In this document: one piece after another, positions 15,109 through 21,659 of the stretch
How the letters are laid out: the number at the start of each line of letters is the position of its first letter
How positions within the stretch are numbered: the first letter of the stretch is position 1
Assembly: GCA_035491935.1 (NCBI GenBank)
Contig: DATJJW010000252.1
Coordinates: forward strand, 1 to 21,659
Source: DATJJW01 sp035491935
GTDB taxonomy: Bacteria; Pseudomonadota; Alphaproteobacteria; ATCC43930; CGMCC-115725
Direction of reading: 5' to 3'
DNA: 21,659 nt
Notes under the pieces: model-generated
What the model was told of the DNA's origin: nothing
Databases searched by the model: none
What the model saw: only the letters and a program-made list of their open reading frames with translations
Made by a program: the position numbers and the translations under genes

Positions 15109-15744
15109 ATGCGACGCCTGGTGATGAAGATGTCGATTTCGGCGGATGGGTTCGTCGGCGGGTCGAATGGCGAAATCGACTGGCTCTTTCGCAGCGCGGA
15201 TGAGGGGACTACCGGCTGGGTTGTGGACACGGTTTGGCGTGCGGGGCTGCACATCATGGGCAGCCGCACCTTCCAGGACATGGTGGCCTATTGGCCAGGT
15301 TCGACCGAGGTCTTCGCCCAGCCGATGAACGAGATACCCAAGGCGGTGTTCACCCGGCAGAAGGATTTCCGCATCGATCCGGCGCATAGCACGACGGCGC
15401 TTCGCGAGGCGCGGGACTTCAGGGGCATCAAGCAGCCGGATACGCCACCCGAACTTGGCAATTGGCGGGAGGCGGAGATCGTCACCGGCGATCTCGCGAG
15501 TGAGATCGCCCGGCTGAAAAGCCAACCGGGCAAGGACATACTGGCCCATGGGGGGGCCGGGTTCATGCGCAGCCTGGTGGCTCTCGACCTCGTCGACGAA
15601 TACCGGCTGCTGGTCCATCCGGTGGTGCTCGGGCGGGGGCTCGGCATATTCTCGGACATCGCGGCCCCTCGGCCCCTCGAATTGGTCGAGACGGCCGTGT
15701 TCAAATCCGGCGCCGTCGCCACGGTCTATCGGCGGGCTTCCTAA
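15109..15744 (+). CDS. Dihydrofolate reductase/RibD C-terminal family reductase
   Basis: A 211-aa protein of the DHFR/RibD-C superfamily, predicted to be a cytoplasmic NAD(P)H-dependent reductase of unknown substrate. It shows MKMSISADGFVGG at the N-terminus, MGSRTFQDMVAYWP (50-63), IPKAVFTRQ (76-84), the nucleotide-binding DILAHGGAGFMRSL (143-156) and HPVVLGRGLGIF (170-181). It is not the housekeeping FolA type. ATG 15109 has GGAG 6 nt upstream; the in-frame ATG at 15097 has no spaced site. Its stop overlaps the stop of the convergent solute-binding protein gene (15741-15744). A candidate ECF promoter lies just upstream. Confidence 0.88.
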   Translation: MRRLVMKMSISADGFVGGSNGEIDWLFRSADEGTTGWVVDTVWRAGLHIMGSRTFQDMVAYWPGSTEVFAQPMNEIPKAVFTRQKDFRIDPAHSTTALREARDFRGIKQPDTPPELGNWREAEIVTGDLASEIARLKSQPGKDILAHGGAGFMRSLVALDLVDEYRLLVHPVVLGRGLGIFSDIAAPRPLELVETAVFKSGAVATVYRRAS

Positions 15745-16466
15745 CTGGCCTTCCGGATCGCGAGCAGCTCCTTGCGCAGCGTCGTCAGCACCGCCGGGTC
15801 CGTGTTCTTGTTGCAGGCGAGCGACATGACGTTCTGCTTGAAGGTCAGGATCGGCACGATATCCGTGACATCGGCCTGGCGCGCGAGATAGGGGGCGACC
15901 GAGGAGCCGGTCGCCCACAGGTCGATGCGGCCCATCTCCAGCTTGCGGACATTGAGCGCGTCATGCGGCACGACGTCGATCCTGTAGCCGGCCCGGGCCA
16001 GATAGTCGGAGGCGGCATCGCCCAGATAGGCGCCGATGCGATAGGGCTTGGCGTCCGCCAGGGCCTTGATGTCGAGGTGACGCCCGGCCCTGGCGAACAG
16101 CACCCAATCATTGCTGACCAGTGGTCCCACCCATTCGAAGAGCGGTTGGCGGCCGTCGGTCACGGCGGTGCTGTAGACGCAGGTGTCCTTGTGCGACAGC
16201 GCCATGGCATAGGCGCGTTCCCAGGGCAGCATCTCGATGGTGTAGCTGATGCCGGCGCGGGCGAACATATCCCGGACCAGATCGGTCGCCAGCCCGCCGA
16301 TATGATCGCCGACCATCATGTTGAAGGGCGGATAGTTCTCGGTGGCGATGTGAATCCGGGCACCTGCATTTGAGGCAGGGTGGGCGCTTTGGGCGACCGA
16401 TGGGGCCGTCCAGAACAGCCCCGCGATGGCCAGAAGATGCACCAGGGCGATACGGGGCCGCGCCAT
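15741..16466 (-). CDS. Periplasmic solute-binding protein, family 3 type
   Basis: A 241-aa periplasmic binding protein of the amino-acid (SBP_bac_3) class. A signal peptide covers MARPRIALVHLLAIAGLF to about AQS (residue 27). The mature part starts with the usual IHIATENYPPFNM (38-50), followed by GLATDLVRDMFARAGI, MLPWERAYAMAL and later KLEMGRIDLWATG. Cys96 and Cys218 are the only mature cysteines and could pair. No ABC permease or ATPase is adjacent, so it is an orphan. ATG 16464-16466 is preferred over more upstream in-frame starts because it places the signal peptide at the N-terminus. It lies 119 nt downstream of the chemoreceptor gene on the same strand. Confidence 0.87.
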   Translation of the reverse strand: MARPRIALVHLLAIAGLFWTAPSVAQSAHPASNAGARIHIATENYPPFNMMVGDHIGGLATDLVRDMFARAGISYTIEMLPWERAYAMALSHKDTCVYSTAVTDGRQPLFEWVGPLVSNDWVLFARAGRHLDIKALADAKPYRIGAYLGDAASDYLARAGYRIDVVPHDALNVRKLEMGRIDLWATGSSVAPYLARQADVTDIVPILTFKQNVMSLACNKNTDPAVLTTLRKELLAIRKAS

Positions 16467-16489
16467 AATCCCGTCGGCTGACACCCTGT

Positions 16490-16511
16490 GCCGGCGGGCC
16501 GGCCTGCCGGC
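16490..16511. repeat. GC-rich 22-bp palindrome between chemoreceptor and binding-protein genes
   Basis: GCCGGC at 16490 and GCCGGC at 16506 flank a GGCCGGCC core, giving a near-perfect palindrome with one G-T pair. It can form a tight hairpin. There is no T-tract on either side, so it is not a typical terminator; it could act in mRNA processing between the two minus-strand genes. Confidence 0.5.
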
Positions 16512-16585
16512 ATGGGTGCCGTCTGGGGCCCGGGCACACCCTATATCCACGCCCCTGGACACGCCTTGTCGGTACGGCTGGCCGG

Positions 16586-18076
16586 TCAGGCGGCGAGCTC
16601 GGCCGAGGCCTGCTTCACCTTCCGTGTCGCCTCGTCGGCGGCGCTGGTGGCGTTGGCGATGTCGGCCATGCCCGAACTGATCGTGTGCACGCCGGAGGCC
16701 GCGACCTGCATGTTGTTCGATATCTCGCGGGTCAGCGCGTCCTGCTCCTCGACCGCCGCCGCGATCGTGCCGGAGATCTCGTTGATCTGACCGATGGTCT
16801 TGGTGATGATGCCGATCGCCTCGGCCGCATCGGTGGTCGCCGCCTGGATCTGCGCGATCTGGTTGGTGATCTCGTCGGTGGCGCGCGCGGTCTGGTTGGC
16901 GAGGCTCTTGACCTCCGACGCCACGACCGCGAAGCCCTTGCCGGCTTCGCCCGCGCGGGCGGCCTCGATGGTGGCGTTCAGGGCCAGAAGGTTGGTCTGA
17001 CCGGCGATGCCGGTGATCAGGCGGATGACCTCGCCGATCCGGCTCGCTGCCTCGACCAGTCCGGTCATGATCTGGTTGGCGCGCCCGGCCTGCTCGACGG
17101 AATCGGCCGAGATGTGCAGGGCATGCGTCGTCTGCTGACCGATCTCCTTGACCGATTGGGCAAGCTGCTCGGTGCCCGAGGCCATGGCGTTGACGTTGGT
17201 GGCCGCTTCCTGTGAGGCGTTGGCGGCAAGCAGCGCCCGTTCGCTCGCGGTCGAGATCGCCTGGGTGATGGCGCCGAGATCGGTGTCGATCGCCCGGCCG
17301 AGCGTGCCGCGGCGTGTCTGCTCATAGACCTGCGTGGTGATGTCGGTGGCGAATTTGACGACCTTGAAGGGCCTGCCGGCGGCGTCGATGATCGGGTTGT
17401 AGGAGGCCTGGATCCAGACTTCGCGGCCGCCCTTGCCGATGCGACGATATTCGGCCGCCTGATACTCGCCACGATTGAGTGCCGCCCAGAAGTTACGATA
17501 CGAATCGCTCGCCCTCTCGGCCGGCTCGACGAAGATGCTGTGGTGCTTGCCCTGGATCTCGTCCAGGCGATAGCCCATCACGTCGAGGAAGTTCTGGTTG
17601 GCGTCGAGGATGGTGCCGTCGAGGCCGAACTGGATCACCGCCTGCGACTTGCTGATCGCCTTGATCTGGCCTTCGTAATCGGCGGCCTGGCGCACCCGTG
17701 CGGTGATGTCGGTGGCGAATTTGACGACCTTGAAGGGCTTGCCGGTGGCATCGAGGATCGGGTTGTAGGAGGCCTGGATCCAGACTTCGCGTCCGCCCTT
17801 GCCGAGGCGGCGGAACTCGGCCGCCTGGTATTCGCCGCGATTGAGCATCGCCCAGAAGTTACGATACGAATCGCTCGTCCTCTCGGCTGGCTCGACGAAG
17901 ATGCTGTGGTGCTTGCCCTGGATTTCGTCCAGGCGATAGCCCATCGCGTTAAGGAAATGCGCGTTGGCGGTCAGGATGGTGCCGTCCATGGAAAATTCTA
18001 TCATGGCCTGCGATGCATCCAGCGCGTTCAACTTGGCTTTTAATTCCGCTCCAGGCCACGAAAAATGCCAGCGCAT
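16586..18076 (-). CDS. Soluble chemoreceptor, PAS-PAS-MCP
   Basis: A 496-aa methyl-accepting chemotaxis-type protein with no membrane segment or signal peptide, so it acts in the cytoplasm. Two PAS domains (about 20-127 and 142-249) are followed by the MCP signalling domain (about 260-496), whose hairpin tip reads GIAGQTNLLALNATIEAARAGEAGKGF, given here only by its ends GIAGQTN (356-362) and EAGKGF (377-382). No CheR-binding pentapeptide is at the C-terminus. Each PAS carries GYRLDEIQGKHHSIFVEPAE and KGGREVWIQASYNPI, close to BdlA/Aer-type energy or redox sensors; whether haem or flavin binds is not visible. The two PAS are nearly identical (see repeat). The ATG has a weak purine-rich site upstream. 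Confidence 0.95.
   Translation of the reverse strand: MRWHFSWPGAELKAKLNALDASQAMIEFSMDGTILTANAHFLNAMGYRLDEIQGKHHSIFVEPAERTSDSYRNFWAMLNRGEYQAAEFRRLGKGGREVWIQASYNPILDATGKPFKVVKFATDITARVRQAADYEGQIKAISKSQAVIQFGLDGTILDANQNFLDVMGYRLDEIQGKHHSIFVEPAERASDSYRNFWAALNRGEYQAAEYRRIGKGGREVWIQASYNPIIDAAGRPFKVVKFATDITTQVYEQTRRGTLGRAIDTDLGAITQAISTASERALLAANASQEAATNVNAMASGTEQLAQSVKEIGQQTTHALHISADSVEQAGRANQIMTGLVEAASRIGEVIRLITGIAGQTNLLALNATIEAARAGEAGKGFAVVASEVKSLANQTARATDEITNQIAQIQAATTDAAEAIGIITKTIGQINEISGTIAAAVEEQDALTREISNNMQVAASGVHTISSGMADIANATSAADEATRKVKQASAELAA
17336..17575 (-). repeat. PAS tandem duplication, copy 2 (second PAS)
   Basis: This 240-bp stretch encodes residues 168-247 of the chemoreceptor. It matches 17702-17941 at an exact 366-bp (122-codon) offset; I count about 22 mismatches over roughly 240 aligned bases, about 91 percent identity. 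Confidence 0.9.
17702..17941 (-). repeat. PAS tandem duplication, copy 1 (first PAS)
   Basis: This stretch encodes residues 46-125 of the chemoreceptor, the partner of 17336-17575. The differences are mostly scattered single bases, with none changing the length, as expected for an in-frame duplication that is recent or kept similar by gene conversion. Confidence 0.9.
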
Positions 18077-18200
18077 GACGTGATCTTTCTTTGTTTAGCC
18101 ATCGGAATGATGCGTGGATGTCACGCCATTTTTCTTAATTTGTCGTTAAAGATCGCCGAGTATCCGTGACCAATTCTTATCTTTTTTGTTAGTAAATGTA

Positions 18201-18230
18201 TTGTTACAAGCATGTTGCTTTACTTAAAAT
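18201..18230 (+). promoter_or_regulatory. Candidate sigma70 promoter of the csaA-like gene
   Basis: TTGTTA (18201-18206) and TAAAAT (18225-18230) are 18 bp apart, matching four and five of six consensus bases. A start near 18237 would give a leader of almost 200 nt. Confidence 0.4.
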
Positions 18231-18249
18231 GCAATTGATTTTTGCATTT
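18227..18249. promoter_or_regulatory. Operator-like dyad
   Basis: AAATGCAA (18227-18234) and TTGCATTT (18242-18249) form a perfect 8-bp inverted repeat around 7 nt. It overlaps the -10 box and predicted start site of the promoter at 18201-18230, the usual place for a repressor site. It could also simply be AT-rich chance structure. Confidence 0.4.
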
Positions 18250-18433
18250 ACCAGTAAAAACCGGGAAATCACGGCTTTTCCCATGATGCGATGCGGGGAT
18301 TGCGGCCGGAGTGCCCAGGAAGCCGCTTTCGTCGCTCTCGCGCAACTATGGGTACAGGTCACCCGGCATTTTCATCGTTTGCGCGATGCGGTCCAGGGGC
18401 TACCATCTCCGGCGATTTGACTGGAGTGATCCC

Positions 18434-18799
18434 ATGAGCGATATGCCGCCCAGCGTGCCGGAGCCGAAGCCCAGCATCGTCTACGATGATTTCGCGAAGG
18501 TCGACATGCGCGTCGGCCGGGTGCTGGAGGTGCAGCCCTTCGCTCGGGCCCGCAACCCGTCCTACAAGGTCCAGGTCGATCTGGGGCCGCTGGGCACGCG
18601 CTGGTCGAGCGCGCAGGTCACCAGCTACGCGCCGGAGGATCTCGTCGGCAGCCTGGTGATCTGCGTCGTCAATTTCCCGCCGCGCAACATCGCGGGCTTC
18701 CAGTCGGAGGTGCTGATCCTTGGCGCGGCCGATGCGGCAGGGCAGGTGAAGGTGCTGGGCGTGCGCGGCGAGGTGGCGCCGGGCATGCCGATCTACTGA
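18434..18799 (+). CDS. csaA: CsaA-like tRNA-binding domain protein
   Basis: A 121-aa protein made of one OB-fold tRNA-binding domain of the CsaA type. Hallmarks are DDFAKVDMRVGRVLEV (18-33), ARNPSYKVQVDLG (39-51), WSSAQVTSYAPEDLVG (57-72), VVNFPPRNIAGFQSEVLILG (78-97) and the closing VAPGMPIY. CsaA is described in Bacillus as a secretion-related chaperone; its role in proteobacteria is unclear, and homologous domains bind tRNA in MetRS and Trbp111. The open frame extends 41 codons further upstream, but ATG 18434 has GGAG 7 nt before it and starts close to the domain. An extra about 12 Pro-rich residues precede the usual start. Confidence 0.9.
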   Translation: MSDMPPSVPEPKPSIVYDDFAKVDMRVGRVLEVQPFARARNPSYKVQVDLGPLGTRWSSAQVTSYAPEDLVGSLVICVVNFPPRNIAGFQSEVLILGAADAAGQVKVLGVRGEVAPGMPIY

Positions 18800-18845
18800 T
18801 TTGCCATCAACGATAAGTAGAGGAGCGCTGCATGGTTCCGCAGGG

Positions 18846-19700
18846 TTATCGCTCCAGGAACCGCGCCACCGTCTCGATCTGCGCCGGGTCGATCAGCGCC
18901 GGGGCGTGGCCGGCATCCGCGACTTCGTAAAGCGTGGCACACGGGCCACGCCCGGTCATCTCCTGCGCCGTTTCCGCCAGCAACAGATCGGAGCGGGCAC
19001 CGCGGATCAGCAGGGTCGGGCAGGATATCCGGTCGTAATGGGCCCAAAGCGGCACGTCCTCGATCGGGCCGTCTTTGAATGCGGCGGCGATTGCGGGATC
19101 GTAGGCGAGTGCCAAGCGGCCATCGGGCAGGATGCGGTGGCTGCGTTCGGCCATGCGGCGCCAATCGGTGTCGCTCAAGGGACCGAAGCCGCCATGGATG
19201 TGGCTGAGATGCGTCGCCAGCGCCGCCAGATCGTCGAAACGCTCGTCCGTGCCGACATAGCGGCCGATGCGCTCAAGGGCGGCTGCCGGGATCAGACCGC
19301 CGACATCGTTCAGCACCAGGCGGCGGATCGGCGTCTTCGGCTGGCTCGCCAGCACCATGCCGATGATGCCGCCCATCGACGTGCCGAGGAAATCGACCTC
19401 CGGCGCATCCAGGCTGGCGATCAGGCTGGCGACGTCGGCGACGTAGCGCGGATAGGCGTATTCGGCCGGATTCGCCAACCAGTCGCTGGCGCCGCGGCCG
19501 ACGATATCGGGACAGAGCACCGGCCCAGAGCGGCTAAGCGCCGCAGCCAGCGCGTCGAAATCCCGGCCGTTGCGCGTCAGGCCATGGACGCAGATGAGCG
19601 GGCATTTGGATTGGCTTTCGGCCTCGCTCCAGCGCATGTAGGCCATGTGGTGGAAGCCGGCAGCGCCGAGGCAGATCAGGCTCTTCGATTGCGGCACCAT
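18846..19700 (-). CDS. Alpha/beta hydrolase
   Basis: A 284-aa cytoplasmic alpha/beta-fold hydrolase. The oxyanion-hole motif is CVHGLTRNG (37-45), the nucleophile elbow GTSMGG carries Ser108, and Asp238 (RGARSDLL) and His265 (ADAGHAPAL) complete a likely catalytic triad. The order of motifs and the length fit small-molecule esterases or lactonases; the substrate is not evident. No signal peptide is seen. The ATG is preceded by GGAAGGAAG at good spacing. It is divergent from the penicillin acylase family gene across a 119-bp region and convergent with the csaA-like gene. Confidence 0.9.
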   Translation of the reverse strand: MVPQSKSLICLGAAGFHHMAYMRWSEAESQSKCPLICVHGLTRNGRDFDALAAALSRSGPVLCPDIVGRGASDWLANPAEYAYPRYVADVASLIASLDAPEVDFLGTSMGGIIGMVLASQPKTPIRRLVLNDVGGLIPAAALERIGRYVGTDERFDDLAALATHLSHIHGGFGPLSDTDWRRMAERSHRILPDGRLALAYDPAIAAAFKDGPIEDVPLWAHYDRISCPTLLIRGARSDLLLAETAQEMTGRGPCATLYEVADAGHAPALIDPAQIETVARFLER

Positions 19701-19757
19701 AGTGTGCTTCCTTCCCCTGGGGCGTCCGCAATCACAGATGGGGCATTAACCCCTGCA

Positions 19758-19786
19758 TTGTCGAGACCGATAGGCTAGGCTATGTA
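19758..19786 (+). promoter_or_regulatory. Candidate promoter of the penicillin acylase family gene
   Basis: TTGTCG (19758-19763) and TATGTA (19781-19786) are 17 bp apart, matching four and three of six consensus bases. The predicted start site near 19793 gives a leader of about 27 nt with GGAAG before the TTG start. Confidence 0.35.
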
Positions 19787-19819
19787 GGCCCGGTCGAAAC
19801 GCTCCATGGAAGTCCGTGC

Positions 19820-21659
19820 TTGCGCCTCATCAAGCGAATCCTCGGCGCCGTCCTGCTGATCGCGGTCCTGTGCGTTGCCGGGGGCTGGTGGTGGCTGGAA
19901 AGCATGCTGCCGCAGACCTCAGGCACGCTGTCTCTGTTTGGCCTCTCGGCTTCGGTCGAGGTCACGCGCGATTCGAACGGCATTCCGACCATCAATGCGC
20001 AGACGATGGACGATGCCTATTTCGCTTTGGGATATCTGCACGCCCAGGACCGGCTGTTCCAGATGGATCTGTCGCGGCGGCTGGGCGCCGGCAATCTGTC
20101 GGAGATCTTGGGTCCCGACGCGCTGCCGATCGACAAGCAGATGCGTACGCTCGGCCTCTACGAGCTCGCCCGCGCCAGCTATTCGCGGCTGTCGACGGAT
20201 TTCCAGCAGGTGCTGCAATCCTATGCCGCGGGCGTCAATGCGCGGATCACCCAGGACAAGACCCTGCCGATAGAATTCACGGCGCTGCATTACAAGCCGG
20301 CGCTGTGGCAGCCGGCCGACACGCTGGTCTTCGGCAAGCTGTTGGAGCTGGAGCTTTCCGGTAATTTCCGCCGCGAGCTGCTGCGGGCCCAACTAGCCTC
20401 GCTCAACCTCACCGCCAACCAGATCCAGCAATTGCTGCCGGGTTATCCCAAGGACGGGCCGGTGGCGCTGACCAACATGGCCTCGCTCTACAAGGGACTG
20501 CCGCTCGGCCGCATGCTGGCGGGCATGCCGAATCTGGTCGGGCCGACCTATGCCTCGAACAATTGGGTGGTGGACGGGACCCATACGGCAACGCATAAGC
20601 CGCTGCTCGCCAATGACCCGCATCTCGACTTCTCGATACCGGGGATCTGGTACCTGGCGCGGCTGGAGGCACCGGGGTTGCATATCGCCGGCGCCACCAT
20701 CGCCGGCACGCCGTTGGTCGTGCTCGGCCACAACAACCGCATCGCCTGGGGCTATACGACGACCAATGCCGATGTCGAGGACCTCTATGTCGAGAAGGTC
20801 GATCCGGGGCATCCGGACCGGTACCTGACGCCCAAGGGCACGGCGCCTTTTCAGACCCGGACCGAGACGATCGCGGTCAAGGGCCAGCCGGACCAGAACA
20901 TCCAGGTGCGGGTGACCCGCCATGGGCCGGTCATTTCGGATGCCTTCCTCGATGCCGGCAACCTGGCGAAATCGGGCGAGGTCCTGGCGTTGCAGGCGAG
21001 CTTCCTCGACCCCAACGACACCTCGGCCGAGGCGCAATGGCGGCTGGACCTCGCCGGCGACTGGCGGCAGTTCACCGACGCGCTCAAGCTGTTCGTGGCG
21101 CCGGCGCAGAACATGGTCTATGCCGATGTCGACGGCAATATCGGCCTCTATGTGCCCGGTCGCATTCCGATTCGGGGTGCCGGCGACGGGCGGGTGCCGG
21201 TGCCGGGCTGGACCTCGCGCTATGACTGGCGCGGCTGGATCCCGTTCGATGCGCTACCCCATGTGCTGAACCCGGCCAGCGGCCAGATCGTCACCGCCAA
21301 CAACAAGATCGTGCCCGACGATTATCCCTTCCTCATCGGCACCGATTGGGACCTGCCGTTCCGCGCCGAGCGCATCGAGACACGGCTGAAGCAGGAGCCG
21401 ATCCAGTCGATCGTGGCCTCGACCCGGATCATGCAGGACACGGTGTCGATCACCGCGCAGCGTCTGCTGCCGCTGATGATGCAGGGCGTCGACCACCCGA
21501 CCGCGCGTGAGAAGGAGGCGCTCGACCTGCTGAAGAAGTGGGACGCGCAGATGAATGCCAATGAGGTGCAGCCGCTGATCTTCACCGCCTGGCTGCGCGA
21601 CTTCAATCGACAGATCTTCGAGGCCAAGCTGGGCCCGGCCTTTCCCAGCTACTGGAACC
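19820..21659 (+). CDS. Penicillin acylase family protein (3' truncated by the window)
   Basis: The frame is open from TTG 19820 to the window end (613 codons), so the C-terminus is missing; family members are usually near 750-850 aa. These Ntn hydrolases are made as one chain, cut into alpha and beta subunits, and cleave amide bonds of beta-lactams, acyl-homoserine lactones or related amides. A hydrophobic N-terminal segment (about residues 8-22) suggests export or membrane anchoring. The beta-subunit nucleophile is Ser246 in TYASNNWVVDG (20555-20557), followed by NDPHL, LGHNNRIAWGYT (from about 303) and ANNKIV. TTG is chosen because no ATG or GTG occurs in frame upstream and GGAAG (19808-19812) is well spaced. 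Substrate is not predictable. Confidence 0.93.
   Translation, partial: MRLIKRILGAVLLIAVLCVAGGWWWLESMLPQTSGTLSLFGLSASVEVTRDSNGIPTINAQTMDDAYFALGYLHAQDRLFQMDLSRRLGAGNLSEILGPDALPIDKQMRTLGLYELARASYSRLSTDFQQVLQSYAAGVNARITQDKTLPIEFTALHYKPALWQPADTLVFGKLLELELSGNFRRELLRAQLASLNLTANQIQQLLPGYPKDGPVALTNMASLYKGLPLGRMLAGMPNLVGPTYASNNWVVDGTHTATHKPLLANDPHLDFSIPGIWYLARLEAPGLHIAGATIAGTPLVVLGHNNRIAWGYTTTNADVEDLYVEKVDPGHPDRYLTPKGTAPFQTRTETIAVKGQPDQNIQVRVTRHGPVISDAFLDAGNLAKSGEVLALQASFLDPNDTSAEAQWRLDLAGDWRQFTDALKLFVAPAQNMVYADVDGNIGLYVPGRIPIRGAGDGRVPVPGWTSRYDWRGWIPFDALPHVLNPASGQIVTANNKIVPDDYPFLIGTDWDLPFRAERIETRLKQEPIQSIVASTRIMQDTVSITAQRLLPLMMQGVDHPTAREKEALDLLKKWDAQMNANEVQPLIFTAWLRDFNRQIFEAKLGPAFPSYWN

Larger units (their letters stand above)
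18077..18433. other. AT-rich intergenic region between divergent chemoreceptor and csaA-like genes
   Basis: No gene is supported here. Bases about 18085-18290 are clearly AT-rich compared with the GC-rich flanks, then composition returns to normal. It holds a candidate plus-strand promoter (18201-18230), a dyad (18227-18249) and a second inverted repeat GGGAAA (18263-18268) / TTTCCC (18277-18282). On the minus strand TTGGTC-N17-TTTAAC (about 18148-18176) is a weak promoter candidate for the chemoreceptor gene. Confidence 0.6.

Noticed and set aside
16490..16511. GC-rich palindrome as an intrinsic terminator for the chemoreceptor gene
   Set aside because: No T-tract follows on either strand and it lies about 75 nt past the stop; kept only as a repeat.
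18196..18420. 74-codon plus-strand open frame in the AT-rich intergenic region
   Set aside because: No ribosome binding site, a composition shift midway through, and no similarity I can recognise; it spans the candidate promoter and dyad.
19739..19752. GGGG-CATTAA-CCCC as a terminator or regulatory hairpin between the divergent hydrolase and acylase genes
   Set aside because: The stem is only four base pairs and there is no T-tract; both flanking genes start here, so a terminator is not expected.

Overview
The window is a high-GC chromosomal segment from an alphaproteobacterium, most likely of a Rhodospirillales type. I infer this from a PleD-like REC-GGDEF protein next to rpmG, the co-oriented block pyrB-pyrC-plsY / dprA-topA-rnr, and a TopA with one Cys4 finger and a Lys/Ala-rich tail. 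No tRNA, rRNA, insertion sequence, phage gene or CRISPR array was seen.

Region 1 (1-8985) is mostly housekeeping. The 3' end of a PleD-like protein on + converges on rpmG across a shared intrinsic terminator. On - follow, in transcription order, dprA, topA, rnr (start overlapping the topA stop), an S41 lipoprotein protease and rpmG. Region 2 (9071-11072) is a +strand island: an ABM monooxygenase, a DGPF/YCII-type protein and an ECF sigma factor with a long TPR-like C-terminal part (group ECF42 type). It separates dprA from plsY, which often sit close together in related genomes. Region 3 (11101-14031) is the - strand pyrB-pyrC-plsY operon, with 3-nt gaps; the PyrC carries an altered metal-binding motif.

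Region 4 (14119-21659) is accessory: a 131-aa secreted/flagellar-axial-like protein with no Lys or Arg, a SnoaL-like protein, a DHFR/RibD-like reductase, an orphan periplasmic solute-binding protein, a soluble PAS-PAS chemoreceptor whose PAS domains are a recent tandem duplication, an AT-rich 357-bp intergenic region, a CsaA-like protein, an alpha/beta hydrolase, and the first two-thirds or so of a penicillin acylase family protein that runs off the window.

The most interesting signal is a possible small ECF42 regulon. The same element, TGTCG[C/G]-N17-CGTC, lies just upstream of the DGPF gene (9393-9419) and of the DHFR-like gene (15049-15075), in the correct orientation both times. The DGPF gene may in turn start at a non-canonical ATA codon behind a perfect AAGGAG. 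Other points worth a second look are the PleD-like GGDEF domain with a ruined active site but an intact RxxD inhibitory site, the PyrC RxH substitution, and the Lys/Arg-free axial-like protein.
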